5,764 nucleotides of DNA from Cycloclasticus sp. (GTDB taxonomy: Bacteria > Pseudomonadota > Gammaproteobacteria > Methylococcales > Cycloclasticaceae): positions 1,538 to 7,301 of the forward strand of contig JAESRY010000118.1 in NCBI GenBank assembly GCA_016764415.1, in the 5' to 3' direction. Positions within the stretch are counted from its first letter, which is position 1. Each line of letters begins with the position of its first letter. The notes beneath the pieces are model-generated. The model was given only the letters and a program-made list of their open reading frames with translations. It did no database searches and was not told the origin of the DNA. Below are positions 1-5,764 of this stretch, piece after piece. The translations under genes and the position numbers were made by a program.

Positions 1-184
1 TTCTATTCTAAAGGTAACAGGTGCAAAAGGCGTGGCTGTGGTTGTAGAAGCTAAGCACTTATGCATGATGATGCGCGGTGTTCAAAAGCAAAATTCACAA
101 ATGACCACCTCGAGTATGCTCGGTCAGTTTCGTAAAAACTCCGAAACAAGAGCAGAGTTTCTAAGTTTATTGAAAATGCGTTAA
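1..184 (+). CDS. folE: GTP cyclohydrolase I, C-terminal fragment (5' end outside window)
   Basis: The reading frame is open from base 2 and gives 60 residues before the TAA at 182-184. They match the C-terminal end of type I GTP cyclohydrolase: [18 protein letters not shown], then a TTSSMLGQF stretch and a terminal EFLSLLK. In this family the Cys of the KHxCM motif (here HLCMMM) is a ligand of the active-site zinc. The enzyme converts GTP to 7,8-dihydroneopterin triphosphate, the first step of folate/pterin synthesis, in the cytosol as a homodecamer. The other two zinc ligands lie upstream of the window. The gene ends 25 bases before hemH on the same strand, so the two are probably co-transcribed. 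Nothing in the visible part looks broken. Confidence 0.93.
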   Translation, partial: SILKVTGAKGVAVVVEAKHLCMMMRGVQKQNSQMTTSSMLGQFRKNSETRAEFLSLLKMR

Positions 185-209
185 GAAGCAGCTAGATAGA
201 TAATAAAAG

Positions 210-1217
210 ATGAAAAAAATAGCGGTATTATTGATTAACTTAGGCACGCCTGAGGCGCCAACGGAAGACGCGGTTCGCGATTACTTGCGCGAGTTTTTGT
301 GGGATCCTAGAGTGGTTCAAATTCCGCGCTTTATTTGGTGGTTTATCCTTAATTTTTCTGTGCTTAAAAGTCGCCCTAAACAATCGGCCGCGGCGTATCA
401 AAAAGTTTGGACCGATGAAGGTTCGCCATTAATGGTGTATTCAAAACGAATACAAAGTAGCTTACAAGCAATGGCAGAGGCAGAGTTTCCTGGACGCTAT
501 CAATTTTTATTGGGCATGCGTTATGGCCAACCATCAATTAGTTCGGTGCTTGAACAGATAGGCACAGACGAAGTGGATAAGGTTATTACCTTGCCACTGT
601 ACCCACAATTTGCATCGTCAAGTACAGGCACAGCGTGGCATGCATCTAGAAAAGCATTGGCTGGGTGGGGCGGTGTTACCCGTAGTGCGACGATTATTGA
701 TTATCACGATAACGCAGCTTATATTGATGCGTTGGCTGATAGCGTTAAAGTGCACTGGGCCGAGCATGGTCAGGCGGAGTGCTTATTGATATCGTTTCAT
801 GGGGTGCCTGAAAGAACGATTAGACAAGGTGATCCGTATTTAAATCAATGCACCAAAACAACCGAGTTATTGGTTGATAAACTGGGCTTGCAACCGTTGC
901 AGTGGCGAATGGTGTTTCAATCTAGGTTTGGCAAGGCGAAATGGTTGCAGCCTTATTGCGTAGATACACTGGTTGAGTTAGCAGAAGAAGGTATCGAGGA
1001 TATTGATGTTGTTTGCCCCGGTTTTGCGGCAGATTGTCTAGAAACGCTGGAAGAAATGGCTATACAAAATCGTGATATTTACCTTAATGCCGGAGGCGGT
1101 AAATATCGATATATTCCAGCGTTAAACGATAGTGATGCACATATTAAGATGTTACTGTCTTTGGTTGAAGAAAAGAATACGAGTGACGATTCAAAGCAAG
1201 TAAAGGAGGTGTCGTAA
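210..1217 (+). CDS. hemH: Ferrochelatase (protoporphyrin/coproporphyrin ferrochelatase)
   Basis: This 335-residue protein has the usual length of a bacterial ferrochelatase, which inserts Fe2+ into protoporphyrin IX as the last step of heme synthesis, at or near the inner membrane. The start has LLINLGTPEAPT (residues 7-18), the classic N-terminal signature. SFHGVPER (195-202) carries the catalytic metal-binding His197, and DCLETLEE (275-282) carries the conserved acidic residue Glu278; these sit at a constant offset of three from the E. coli His194/Glu275 pair. FQSRFGKAKWLQPY (236-249) is another family block. Residues ~319-335 are a polar tail of low conservation. The ATG at 210 is chosen because the N-terminal signature begins at once; the ribosome-binding site is weak (AAAAGA). 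The stop overlaps the next start as TAATG, so translation of the small downstream gene is probably coupled to hemH. Confidence 0.97.
   Translation: MKKIAVLLINLGTPEAPTEDAVRDYLREFLWDPRVVQIPRFIWWFILNFSVLKSRPKQSAAAYQKVWTDEGSPLMVYSKRIQSSLQAMAEAEFPGRYQFLLGMRYGQPSISSVLEQIGTDEVDKVITLPLYPQFASSSTGTAWHASRKALAGWGGVTRSATIIDYHDNAAYIDALADSVKVHWAEHGQAECLLISFHGVPERTIRQGDPYLNQCTKTTELLVDKLGLQPLQWRMVFQSRFGKAKWLQPYCVDTLVELAEEGIEDIDVVCPGFAADCLETLEEMAIQNRDIYLNAGGGKYRYIPALNDSDAHIKMLLSLVEEKNTSDDSKQVKEVS
1203..1210 (+). promoter_or_regulatory. Strong Shine-Dalgarno inside the hemH 3' end
   Basis: AAGGAGGT is a near-perfect complement to the 16S rRNA 3' end. It sits 6 bases before the ATG at 1217 and lies within the last codons of hemH. 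It supports the 66-residue ORF as a real, well-translated gene despite its size, and fixes its start. Confidence 0.85.
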
Positions 1218-1417
1218 TGTCAGGATTTTTTGGTCGAGATGCAGATTGTCCTATTTGTAAAATGATGCGCAGTTTAGCTTTCAGCGGGATTGGTGCAGGC
1301 ATTGGCGTGGGGATTGGTCGTTTATTAAACTTGGAAAAACAGGACGTTTGGATGTGCGCTCTTGGCGGCGCGTTTGTTATGGTTTTTCTGGTAATGAAAT
1401 GGTTGGAAAAGAAATGA
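1217..1417 (+). CDS. Small two-helix membrane protein with CPIC motif, unknown function
   Basis: This 66-residue protein belongs to no family I can name. Residues 1-18 are a short soluble head with a CxxC pair (Cys11-Pro-Ile-Cys14), which could bind a metal or be redox-active. Residues ~19-37 form a hydrophobic segment with alternating glycines (GIGAGIGVGIG), like a glycine-zipper helix. Residues ~44-62 form a second membrane helix, ending in the basic WLEKK tail. The positive charges (KMMR, WLEKK) suggest that both ends face the cytoplasm in a hairpin topology. The start is fixed by a strong Shine-Dalgarno (1203-1210) and a one-base overlap with the hemH stop; its own stop overlaps the next start as ATGA. 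Its position after ferrochelatase hints at a link to heme, iron or membrane redox, but that is inference from context only. Confidence 0.8.
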   Translation: MSGFFGRDADCPICKMMRSLAFSGIGAGIGVGIGRLLNLEKQDVWMCALGGAFVMVFLVMKWLEKK

Positions 1418-1686
1418 AGTATGTAGTTTTGGTCAGTATTTTTTTGTTGATGATGGGTTGTTCAGAAGAGCAGCAAAATAAGATTTCGCGTTTTGGCGTT
1501 AGTTGGTTGGAAGGAGACTATAAAGTAACGTTCTACGAAGGTACCCATGAAAAATCGTGGACGGTATTGGGTAGTAAAGTAACGTCGGACCCGCAAAAAG
1601 GCTATTACTACTTTTGGATTAAAAAAGGCGGTAAGAGTAAGTATGTTCAAGTGCCTATAGCACGTACCATTATTGAGGAAATTTAA
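1414..1686 (+). CDS. Predicted small lipoprotein, unknown function
   Basis: From the ATG at 1414 this encodes 90 residues. The N-terminus is a lipoprotein signal: basic Lys2, hydrophobic residues 4-14, then LLMMGC with the lipid-acceptor Cys16. Met at -3 is somewhat unusual for a lipobox but tolerated. Ser at +2 would predict outer-membrane sorting under the gammaproteobacterial Lol rule. The mature part of ~75 residues has polar linker EEQQNK, then alternating aromatic/hydrophobic stretches (DYKVTFYEG, KGYYYFWIKKGG, YVQVPIARTII) that look like a small beta-rich domain. I do not recognise the family. The frame is also open from an ATG at 1348, but that start lies deep in the upstream gene and would bury the signal peptide. 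The 1414 start overlaps the upstream stop as ATGA, the usual coupled arrangement, with GGAAAAG just before it. Confidence 0.8.
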   Translation: MKYVVLVSIFLLMMGCSEEQQNKISRFGVSWLEGDYKVTFYEGTHEKSWTVLGSKVTSDPQKGYYYFWIKKGGKSKYVQVPIARTIIEEI

Positions 1687-1695
1687 AACGTCGTT

Positions 1696-2472
1696 ATGTG
1701 TGAGCTATTGGGAATGAGCGCTAATGTGCCGACTGATATTTGTTTTAGTTTTAGTGGCTTAATTAAGCGCGGTGGAGAAACAGGCTCGCATAAAGATGGT
1801 TGGGGTATCGCTTTTTATGAAGGGAAGGGTTATCGGTCTTTTCATGACCCTATAGCCAGCGCCGATTCGGAAGTAGCTAAGTTTGTTCAACAGTATTCAA
1901 TAAAAAGCACACAAGTTATTTGCCATATTAGAAAGGCGAATAGAGGCCGTGTGTGTTTAGAAAATACGCACCCATTTTCTCGTGAGTTATGGGGAAAGAT
2001 TTGGTCGTACGCACATAATGGGCAGTTAAAAGGGATAAAAAAGAAGTCGCTAAGCGGTTATTTACCGGTGGGTACAACAGACAGCGAATATGCGTTCTGT
2101 TGGATACTGAGCCAACTACGAGAAAAGTTTCCTACTAAGCCGTCTAAAGCCCAGCGTAAAAAAGCCATTGAAGGTCTGTGTCGAGAAATTTCAACACATG
2201 GCATTTTTAATATGCTGATGAGTGATTCAGAGAATTTGTATACGTATTGCCATACAAAATTATCGTGGTTAACGCGACAAGCGCCATTTGAAAAAGCACA
2301 ATTGCTCGATGCTGACTTGTCGGTGGATTTTAAAAAAGAAACATCAGATAACGATGTGGTAACCGTCATTGCGACGCAGCCGCTTACATCAAATGAGCAA
2401 TGGTCAAAAATGACAGCGGGCGAATTCAGTGTTTTTCGCTTGGGAGAAAGGGTGTTTACCTCAGTCGCCTAG
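1696..2472 (+). CDS. Class II glutamine amidotransferase, YafJ-like
   Basis: This 258-residue protein has the N-terminal nucleophile (Ntn) glutamine amidotransferase fold of the YafJ/GATase_4 group. Cys2, exposed once Met1 is removed, is the expected nucleophile ([10 protein letters not shown]). Family blocks follow in order: [10 protein letters not shown] (32-41), HIRKANRG (77-84) with Arg79, THPF (91-94), AHNGQL (106-111) whose Asn-Gly would form the oxyanion hole, and GTTDSE (126-131) with the Asp that contacts the glutamine amino group. The C-terminal part has ATQPL and a final beta region. Such proteins hydrolyse glutamine to supply ammonia, but the acceptor for the YafJ group is not established and no synthetase domain is present here. 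The gene starts 9 bases after the lipoprotein stop; the nearest Shine-Dalgarno-like GAGGA lies rather far upstream (~17 bases). It is probably the last gene of the folE-hemH operon. Confidence 0.92.
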   Translation: MCELLGMSANVPTDICFSFSGLIKRGGETGSHKDGWGIAFYEGKGYRSFHDPIASADSEVAKFVQQYSIKSTQVICHIRKANRGRVCLENTHPFSRELWGKIWSYAHNGQLKGIKKKSLSGYLPVGTTDSEYAFCWILSQLREKFPTKPSKAQRKKAIEGLCREISTHGIFNMLMSDSENLYTYCHTKLSWLTRQAPFEKAQLLDADLSVDFKKETSDNDVVTVIATQPLTSNEQWSKMTAGEFSVFRLGERVFTSVA

Positions 2473-3338
2473 CTGCCAAAAAACATAGAATATGTGCGAC
2501 TAAACTGCGACTCTACCTCTGACGATACGGGGATGATCACGCCATAAGGCATATCTATGCTTTCCCATATTGGATCTTCAGCTGAAATACTTTCTTGAAT
2601 ACTATCTTCTGATGTTGTGTCGGCGTGCGCCAATAAGTTAGCCAAGCAAACAAGCATGGTCTCTTCTTTATTATCTGTTGCGAGTTCAGGTTGGTGGTGA
2701 AATGCGGTCGCCGTCTGAATCGACTCCGGTATTTTCCACATCCCGAGTAAGGCGCCACCTAGGTCAGCATGACTGAAGCCAAACGTTTCTTTTTCAGCGT
2801 CAATTTCGCTAATGCCTTTAGCTTTAACTAGCAGAGCCGATGCTCGAGCCAAGTCAGGCGCTTTCATGTATAAAATCAACCGTCCGATATCGTGTAGTAG
2901 CCCACTAATAAATGCGGAGGATAGTTGACGTTTTTTAGGATGTTGTTCGGCTAAGTATTTTGAAAAAAGAGCGACTTTTAAGCTGTGTCCCCAGAACTCA
3001 CGCATATCTAACAAGCTGTTCGGCATGTTAGAAAATTTTTCAACCACACTGGTTGTCATCACCAAAAGACGGATTTCACGGTGACCCAAAATAGTGACGG
3101 CTCGGCTGATTGTTTTGACCGTTGCGGGAAAGCCAAAAAATGCCGAGTTGACAATTTTAAGCATTCGAACAGCTAAAGATGGATCTTGCTCAATGATATT
3201 AGCAATGTCTTGGGCTTGCTTGTTCTGGTCATCAAGCGCTTGGCTGACGCGCATAAAAATTTCAGGTGGAGAACATAAATCTATCTCACCTGTTAAGAAA
3301 TCGTCTAATGAAAAAATATTTGCAACTGTCTGTGTCAT
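2469..3338 (-). CDS. HDOD-domain signalling protein
   Basis: This 289-residue cytosolic protein is almost entirely one HDOD domain (residues ~15-220), a relative of HD/HD-GYP phosphohydrolases common in proteobacterial signalling. Diagnostic stretches are [18 protein letters not shown] (52-69), [14 protein letters not shown] (77-90), FWGHSLKVA (115-123), GLLHDIGRL (146-154) with His149-Asp150, [17 protein letters not shown] (188-204) and FHHQPE (213-218). The HD pair and several extra His are retained, but most HDOD proteins have no shown enzyme activity and act as regulators of c-di-GMP, motility or stress responses. There is no partner domain. The C-terminal ~65 residues are acidic and not recognised. 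The start at 3338 has AGGG 8 bases upstream. The gene converges on the amidotransferase gene, sharing a CTAG at the stops, and is divergent from the receiver-GGDEF gene. Confidence 0.93.
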   Translation of the reverse strand: MTQTVANIFSLDDFLTGEIDLCSPPEIFMRVSQALDDQNKQAQDIANIIEQDPSLAVRMLKIVNSAFFGFPATVKTISRAVTILGHREIRLLVMTTSVVEKFSNMPNSLLDMREFWGHSLKVALFSKYLAEQHPKKRQLSSAFISGLLHDIGRLILYMKAPDLARASALLVKAKGISEIDAEKETFGFSHADLGGALLGMWKIPESIQTATAFHHQPELATDNKEETMLVCLANLLAHADTTSEDSIQESISAEDPIWESIDMPYGVIIPVSSEVESQFSRTYSMFFGS

Positions 3339-3378
3339 TCCATAACCCTAGCAGAAAATAAAAAAAGAACCTGAGGTA

Positions 3379-3407
3379 GTATTATTTGATAAATCTACTA
3401 CACTCCA
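3379..3407 (-). promoter_or_regulatory. Weak candidate promoter for the HDOD gene
   Basis: On the minus strand TGGAGT (3407-3402) and TAATAC (3384-3379) are 17 bases apart and would start RNA about 30-35 bases before the HDOD start codon. The -35 match is poor (3 of 6), so this is tentative. A small palindrome, CACTCCAGTG (3401-3410), overlaps the -35 and could be an operator half or chance. Confidence 0.22.
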
Positions 3408-3465
3408 GTGAGCTAACATTTTATTAGTTTGTTGGTAACAATATCAAGCTGTTATGAAAATAATG

Positions 3466-3495
3466 TTGACATTTGATTAAGAGTGGACGTAAAGT
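3466..3495 (+). promoter_or_regulatory. Candidate distal sigma70-type promoter of the receiver-GGDEF gene
   Basis: A perfect -35 hexamer TTGACA (3466-3471) is followed after 18 bases by TAAAGT (3490-3495), a 4-of-6 match to the -10. RNA would begin near 3502, about 78 bases before the preferred ATG at 3580. Confidence 0.35.
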
Positions 3496-3497
3496 GC

Positions 3498-3526
3498 TTG
3501 ATAGAAAAGAGAATTATTTTTAATAT
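3498..3526 (+). promoter_or_regulatory. Candidate proximal sigma70-type promoter of the receiver-GGDEF gene
   Basis: TTGATA (3498-3503, 5 of 6) and TAATAT (3521-3526, 4 of 6) are spaced by the ideal 17 bases. RNA would begin around 3533. It lies in tandem with the TTGACA promoter, and the region is very A+T-rich, so one of the two may be chance. Confidence 0.35.
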
Positions 3527-3585
3527 AGCATTTGAATTAGATAATAATTGTGCCAATTAAGGCCGCTGAGAATACTGATATGAAA

Positions 3586-3615
3586 AAAACAACATTAAAA
3601 ACAACATTAAAAACA
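3586..3615 (+). repeat. 2.5-copy 12-base tandem repeat in the 5' coding end
   Basis: The unit AAAACAACATTA occurs at 3586-3597 and 3598-3609, followed by the half-unit AAAACA. It encodes KTTLKTTLKT just ahead of the receiver domain. The unit length keeps the frame, so copy-number change would only alter the N-terminal tail. Confidence 0.8.
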
Positions 3616-4173
3616 CAGTATATTTTCATTATAGAAAACGATGAAGACCGCTTATCTACGCTTCAAAATATCTTGTCTGCGGGCGGCTATAGAAAATTAA
3701 TTTGCGCGTCCAGCCAGGATGAAGTGTTTGAAAAAATTCGTCCGTTTCAAGGCCGTATTGATGAAATTGGCGTTATTTTATTGGGATACGAGTTACCTCA
3801 ATGCGACACATTAAAGTTAAGTCAAATTATTACGACCCTTGATGGTCATGACGCTATCCCGCTATTATTCTTAGCAGACGAATCAAACAAAATATGCGAT
3901 GATTTATTGGCTAAGTGTCATAACGCTAATGCGGCAACAATTGTTCACTACCCCAATCAAGGCAGCGACCTTATTCCGTTAATCGGTTTGGCCTTGGCAC
4001 TAAAATCTGAACGTGATGACCGCATTGATAATGAAGAAAAATTAATATGTGAACTATCCGAAAGACGCATTATGGAAGCTAGACTTCAGTATCTAGTTGC
4101 GCATGACGAGTTAACGGGCTTATCGAATAGAAGTGGTTTAGAGAAAACCATAGATTTCGCGATATTTTTACAA

Positions 4174-4207
4174 TTGGCTCCGGACTGTTTTTCAGATTCG
4201 GAGCCAA
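4174..4207. repeat. Strong bulged hairpin (inverted repeat) at the junction of the two segments
   Basis: The arms TTGGCTCCG (4174-4182) and CGGAGCCAA (4199-4207) are perfect complements. The stem continues inward with a G-T wobble, an A-T pair, one unpaired A (4196) and CTG/CAG, closing on a TTTTT loop (4188-4192). That makes 14 pairs with one bulge. It starts within about 10 bases of where GGDEF homology ends. Neither strand has a proper T-run after the stem (plus: CTGGTTTTAG; minus: TTGTAAAAA), so it is at best a weak terminator. An overlapping alternative stem, CAACT/AGTTG (4205-4209 with 4216-4220), would compete with it. Confidence 0.75.
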
Positions 4208-4222
4208 CTGGTTTTAGTTGAA

Positions 4223-4252
4223 GAGACGAAACAAATCTGGTCCTGTTGTCTC
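4223..4252. repeat. Second bulged hairpin, downstream of bioB
   Basis: GAGAC (4223-4227) and AACA (4230-4233) pair with TGTT (4244-4247) and GTCTC (4248-4252), giving a 9-pair stem with a two-base bulge (GA, 4228-4229) and a 10-base loop. It lies 34 bases beyond the bioB stop in the direction of bioB transcription. It could act as a 3'-end stabiliser or factor-assisted terminator of bioYB, but no T-tract follows. Confidence 0.5.
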
Positions 4253-4286
4253 ATTTCGTATGATCCCGGGCTCGGTTGTTCACCAT

Positions 4287-5273
4287 TTATAGGACAGTGG
4301 TTTCCTGATATTCCAGTGGTTGCGTGGCCGCAAGCAGATCCATATCATCCTGCATGTCTGCATTCCTTGTCGTGAGAAGTTTATCACCAAAGAAAATTGA
4401 ATTGGCGCCAGCGAGAAAGCATAATAATTGTTGTTCCCTGTTAAGATTGGATCGCCCTGCAGAAAGGCGGACAGTTGATCCGGGCAGTACAATGCGAGTA
4501 ACGGCTATCATCCGGCAAAATTCTATCGGATCGATAATTTCCACGTTGGCAAGGGGTGTGCCTCTGGATGGCACCAGTGCATTAATTGGCACGCTTTCAG
4601 GATGAGGATCAATGTCTGAGAGTACCTTAAGCATTGAGCAGCGGTCTGTGATGCTTTCACCCATGCCGATGATACCTCCGCAGCATAATTCAACTCCTGC
4701 GCTTCGGACAATTTCAAGGGTTTCCAGGCGCTCTTCAAAGCTGCGTGTTGTGATGATTTTGCTGTAATATTCGGGGCTGGTGTCCAGATTATGGTTATAG
4801 GCGGTCAGACCTGCATCTGCCAGTCGCCGGGCTTGTGTTTCATTCAACATGCCCAAAGTCACACATGCTTCCATGCCCAGATCGCGTACGCCTCTGACCA
4901 TTTCAATAACAGCGTCAAATTCCGCCCCGTCTCTCACTTGCCTCCATGCAGCCCCCATACAGAACCGGTCCGATCCCGCGTCTCTCGCTTTTTTTGCAAG
5001 GGCCAGTACAATTCGCGGGTCCATTAGTTTTTCACGGGTCAACTCCGTTTCCCGATGGTGTGCAGATTGGGGACAATAAGCACAGTCTTCCGGACAACCA
5101 CCGGTTTTGATACTGAGCAAACTGGCTCGCTGAATAGCATTGGGATCATGATACTGACGGTGAACAGCATTCGCCTTGCCCACCAGTTCAAGGAAAGCCA
5201 AATTGTGAAGCCCGACGATTTCGTCAACGCGCCAGTTTGTGCGAATTGCCCCGTCTTCAGTTCCATATTGCAT
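4287..5273 (-). CDS. bioB: Biotin synthase
   Basis: This 328-residue radical-SAM enzyme inserts sulfur into dethiobiotin to make biotin, the last step of the pathway, in the cytosol. [17 protein letters not shown] (54-70) holds the CxxxCxxC motif (Cys60, Cys64, Cys67) for the [4Fe-4S] cluster. The ligands of the sacrificial [2Fe-2S] cluster are visible as Cys105 (RFCMGAAW), Cys137 (EACVTLG), Cys197 (ELCCGG) and Arg269 (VRLSAGR), in step with E. coli Cys97/128/188/Arg260. [12 protein letters not shown] and FFGDKLLTT are further family blocks. The frame is open up to 5330, but that start would lie inside bioY. The ATG at 5273 has AGGG 8 bases upstream and follows the bioY stop by one base, so it is preferred. 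Intact, with normal length. Codons are richer in C/G endings than in the genes left of 4165. Confidence 0.96.
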   Translation of the reverse strand: MQYGTEDGAIRTNWRVDEIVGLHNLAFLELVGKANAVHRQYHDPNAIQRASLLSIKTGGCPEDCAYCPQSAHHRETELTREKLMDPRIVLALAKKARDAGSDRFCMGAAWRQVRDGAEFDAVIEMVRGVRDLGMEACVTLGMLNETQARRLADAGLTAYNHNLDTSPEYYSKIITTRSFEERLETLEIVRSAGVELCCGGIIGMGESITDRCSMLKVLSDIDPHPESVPINALVPSRGTPLANVEIIDPIEFCRMIAVTRIVLPGSTVRLSAGRSNLNREQQLLCFLAGANSIFFGDKLLTTRNADMQDDMDLLAATQPLEYQETTVL

Positions 5274-5274
5274 A

Positions 5275-5764
5275 TTACAGGCCCTGCGATTTGAAGCGAT
5301 TAAGCAGGGAAAGGATTGCGTGTACACCACAAGCGGCCAAAATAACTTTGATCAGGTCTGCCGCGATGAAGGGGTAAAATCCAAATGCCAATATTTTTTC
5401 AACGGGAACAAATGCCGCAAGCCAGGCTAGGCCAGGAAGATAAATTGCAGTCAGCCCTAGCAGCATGGCTACTATTTTTCCTGGAATTCCACGGGAAACT
5501 GACAAATATCCTACGAGTGGAGCAGCAAGTAACATTCCCAGCAGATAGCCGCCAGTTGGACCGAACATATAGGCGATACCAATACCTTTTGCAGGTGTAC
5601 CCGAGAAAACCGGTAAACCTATAGCTCCGGCAACAAGGTAGCCGGAAATTATGGCCGTCGCCATACGTGGGCCTAATGCAGCAGCCAGTGCCATGAGTGC
5701 CAGGACGTGCAAAGTCATGGGAACAGGCCAGAATGGTATTTGAATTTTTGCGCTTAATGTCATG
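5275..5764 (-). CDS. bioY: BioY, biotin ECF transporter substrate-binding (S) component, 5' end outside window
   Basis: The visible 162-163 residues lack only the N-terminus. They are a string of about five hydrophobic helices with BioY hallmarks: [15 protein letters not shown] (near the fragment start), [10 protein letters not shown] (67-76 counting from the Met at 5763) and [14 protein letters not shown] (131-144). BioY is the membrane S component that captures biotin at high affinity, alone or with an EcfT/EcfA energising module (BioN/BioM); no such module is visible here. The Met at 5763 is probably internal, because BioY proteins normally have a first membrane segment before the KIQxP motif. 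The TAA (5277-5275) is one base from the bioB start, so the two genes are a coupled bioY-bioB unit. Any operator or promoter lies beyond the right edge. Confidence 0.93.
   Translation of the reverse strand, partial: MTLSAKIQIPFWPVPMTLHVLALMALAAALGPRMATAIISGYLVAGAIGLPVFSGTPAKGIGIAYMFGPTGGYLLGMLLAAPLVGYLSVSRGIPGKIVAMLLGLTAIYLPGLAWLAAFVPVEKILAFGFYPFIAADLIKVILAACGVHAILSLLNRFKSQGL

Larger units (their letters stand above)
3580..4221 (+). pseudogene. Degenerate receiver domain fused to a truncated GGDEF (diguanylate cyclase) domain
   Basis: From the ATG at 3580 the frame gives 213 residues. Residues ~13-140 have receiver-domain layout (YIFIIENDED with the acidic cluster, VILLGYELP, PLLFLAD, TIVHYPN). 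However, the phospho-acceptor Asp is Gly69, the Thr/Ser position is Ala99 and the conserved Lys before Pro is Tyr124, so phosphorylation is unlikely. A charged helical linker (~143-170) leads to YLVAHDELTGLSNRSGLEKTI (171-191), the typical start of a GGDEF domain. After about residue 195 homology stops: the frame reads into the hairpin at 4174-4207 and ends at a TGA at 4219-4221. The rest of the domain, including the GGDEF signature and active site, is missing in all frames. An open frame also extends to a GTG at 3550 but without a ribosome-binding site; the ATG with GAG 9 bases upstream is preferred. Divergent from the HDOD gene. The product cannot make c-di-GMP. Confidence 0.83.

Noticed and set aside
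1348..1413. Longer lipoprotein gene starting at 1348
   Set aside because: The added 22 residues are a shadow of the upstream membrane protein and would place the signal peptide internally.
2058..2369. 103-residue minus-strand ORF inside the amidotransferase gene
   Set aside because: It is antisense to clear conserved coding sequence and has no recognisable domain.
3550..3579. GTG start for the receiver-GGDEF gene
   Set aside because: No ribosome-binding site precedes 3550, the extra ten residues show no homology, and the ATG at 3580 is better placed.
4174..4220. Integron attC site
   Set aside because: The stem has an extrahelical base, but no RYYYAAC/GTTRRRY core pair is present at the right distance. 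The nearest, AGCCAAC and GTTGAAG, each miss the consensus and are far too close together.
4174..4220. Canonical intrinsic terminator
   Set aside because: The stem is good, but neither strand has a run of T's directly after it; the T5 is in the loop.
4791..5079. Small plus-strand ORFs opposite bioB
   Set aside because: They are shadow frames of a well-supported biotin synthase, with biased Ser/Thr/Arg-rich composition and no ribosome-binding sites.
5274..5330. Longer bioB beginning at 5330
   Set aside because: It would overlap the bioY coding end by over 50 bases; the ATG at 5273 has a good Shine-Dalgarno and matches family N-termini.
1..5764. CRISPR array, tRNA or rRNA
   Set aside because: No regularly spaced repeats and no tRNA- or rRNA-like stretches were seen on either strand.

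Overview
The window appears to hold two stretches of different character that meet at about position 4165-4175. The larger part (1 to ~4165) is fairly A+T-rich. Its gene content and protein styles (FolE, HemH, a YafJ-like class II glutamine amidotransferase, an HDOD protein and a receiver-GGDEF protein) fit a gammaproteobacterium, possibly marine. The smaller part (~4175 to the right edge) carries bioY-bioB on the minus strand. It has visibly more C/G-ending codons, and its BioB looks more alphaproteobacterial than the left side. Both taxonomic readings are inferred from protein style; no search was possible.

Left to right: the last 60 codons of folE (GTP cyclohydrolase I), then hemH (ferrochelatase) 25 bases later, a 66-residue two-helix membrane protein with a CPIC motif (TAATG overlap with hemH), a 90-residue predicted lipoprotein (ATGA overlap), and a YafJ-type class II glutamine amidotransferase 9 bases further on. 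The tight packing suggests one operon on the plus strand. It meets a convergent HDOD-domain gene whose stop codon uses the same palindromic CTAG. A ~240-base divergent intergenic region with two plausible sigma70-type promoters follows. It leads into a gene for a degenerate receiver domain joined to the first ~20 residues of a GGDEF (diguanylate cyclase) domain.

That gene is broken. Right after the HDELTGLSNR start of the GGDEF domain, the reading frame runs into a strong bulged hairpin (4174-4207) and stops at 4221. A second bulged hairpin follows (4223-4252), and then the end of bioB on the opposite strand. bioY (biotin ECF transporter S component, cut by the right edge) and bioB (biotin synthase) form a tight pair with one base between them. 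The most interesting point is this junction. Either a bioYB-bearing segment was inserted into the GGDEF gene by recombination or transfer, with the hairpin marking its edge, or two genomes were joined artificially during assembly. The window alone cannot decide between these.

The left operon combines tetrahydrofolate/pterin synthesis (FolE), the last step of protoheme synthesis (HemH) and three poorly characterised products. The HDOD and receiver-GGDEF genes are a divergent signalling pair. The bioYB pair would import and finish biotin.
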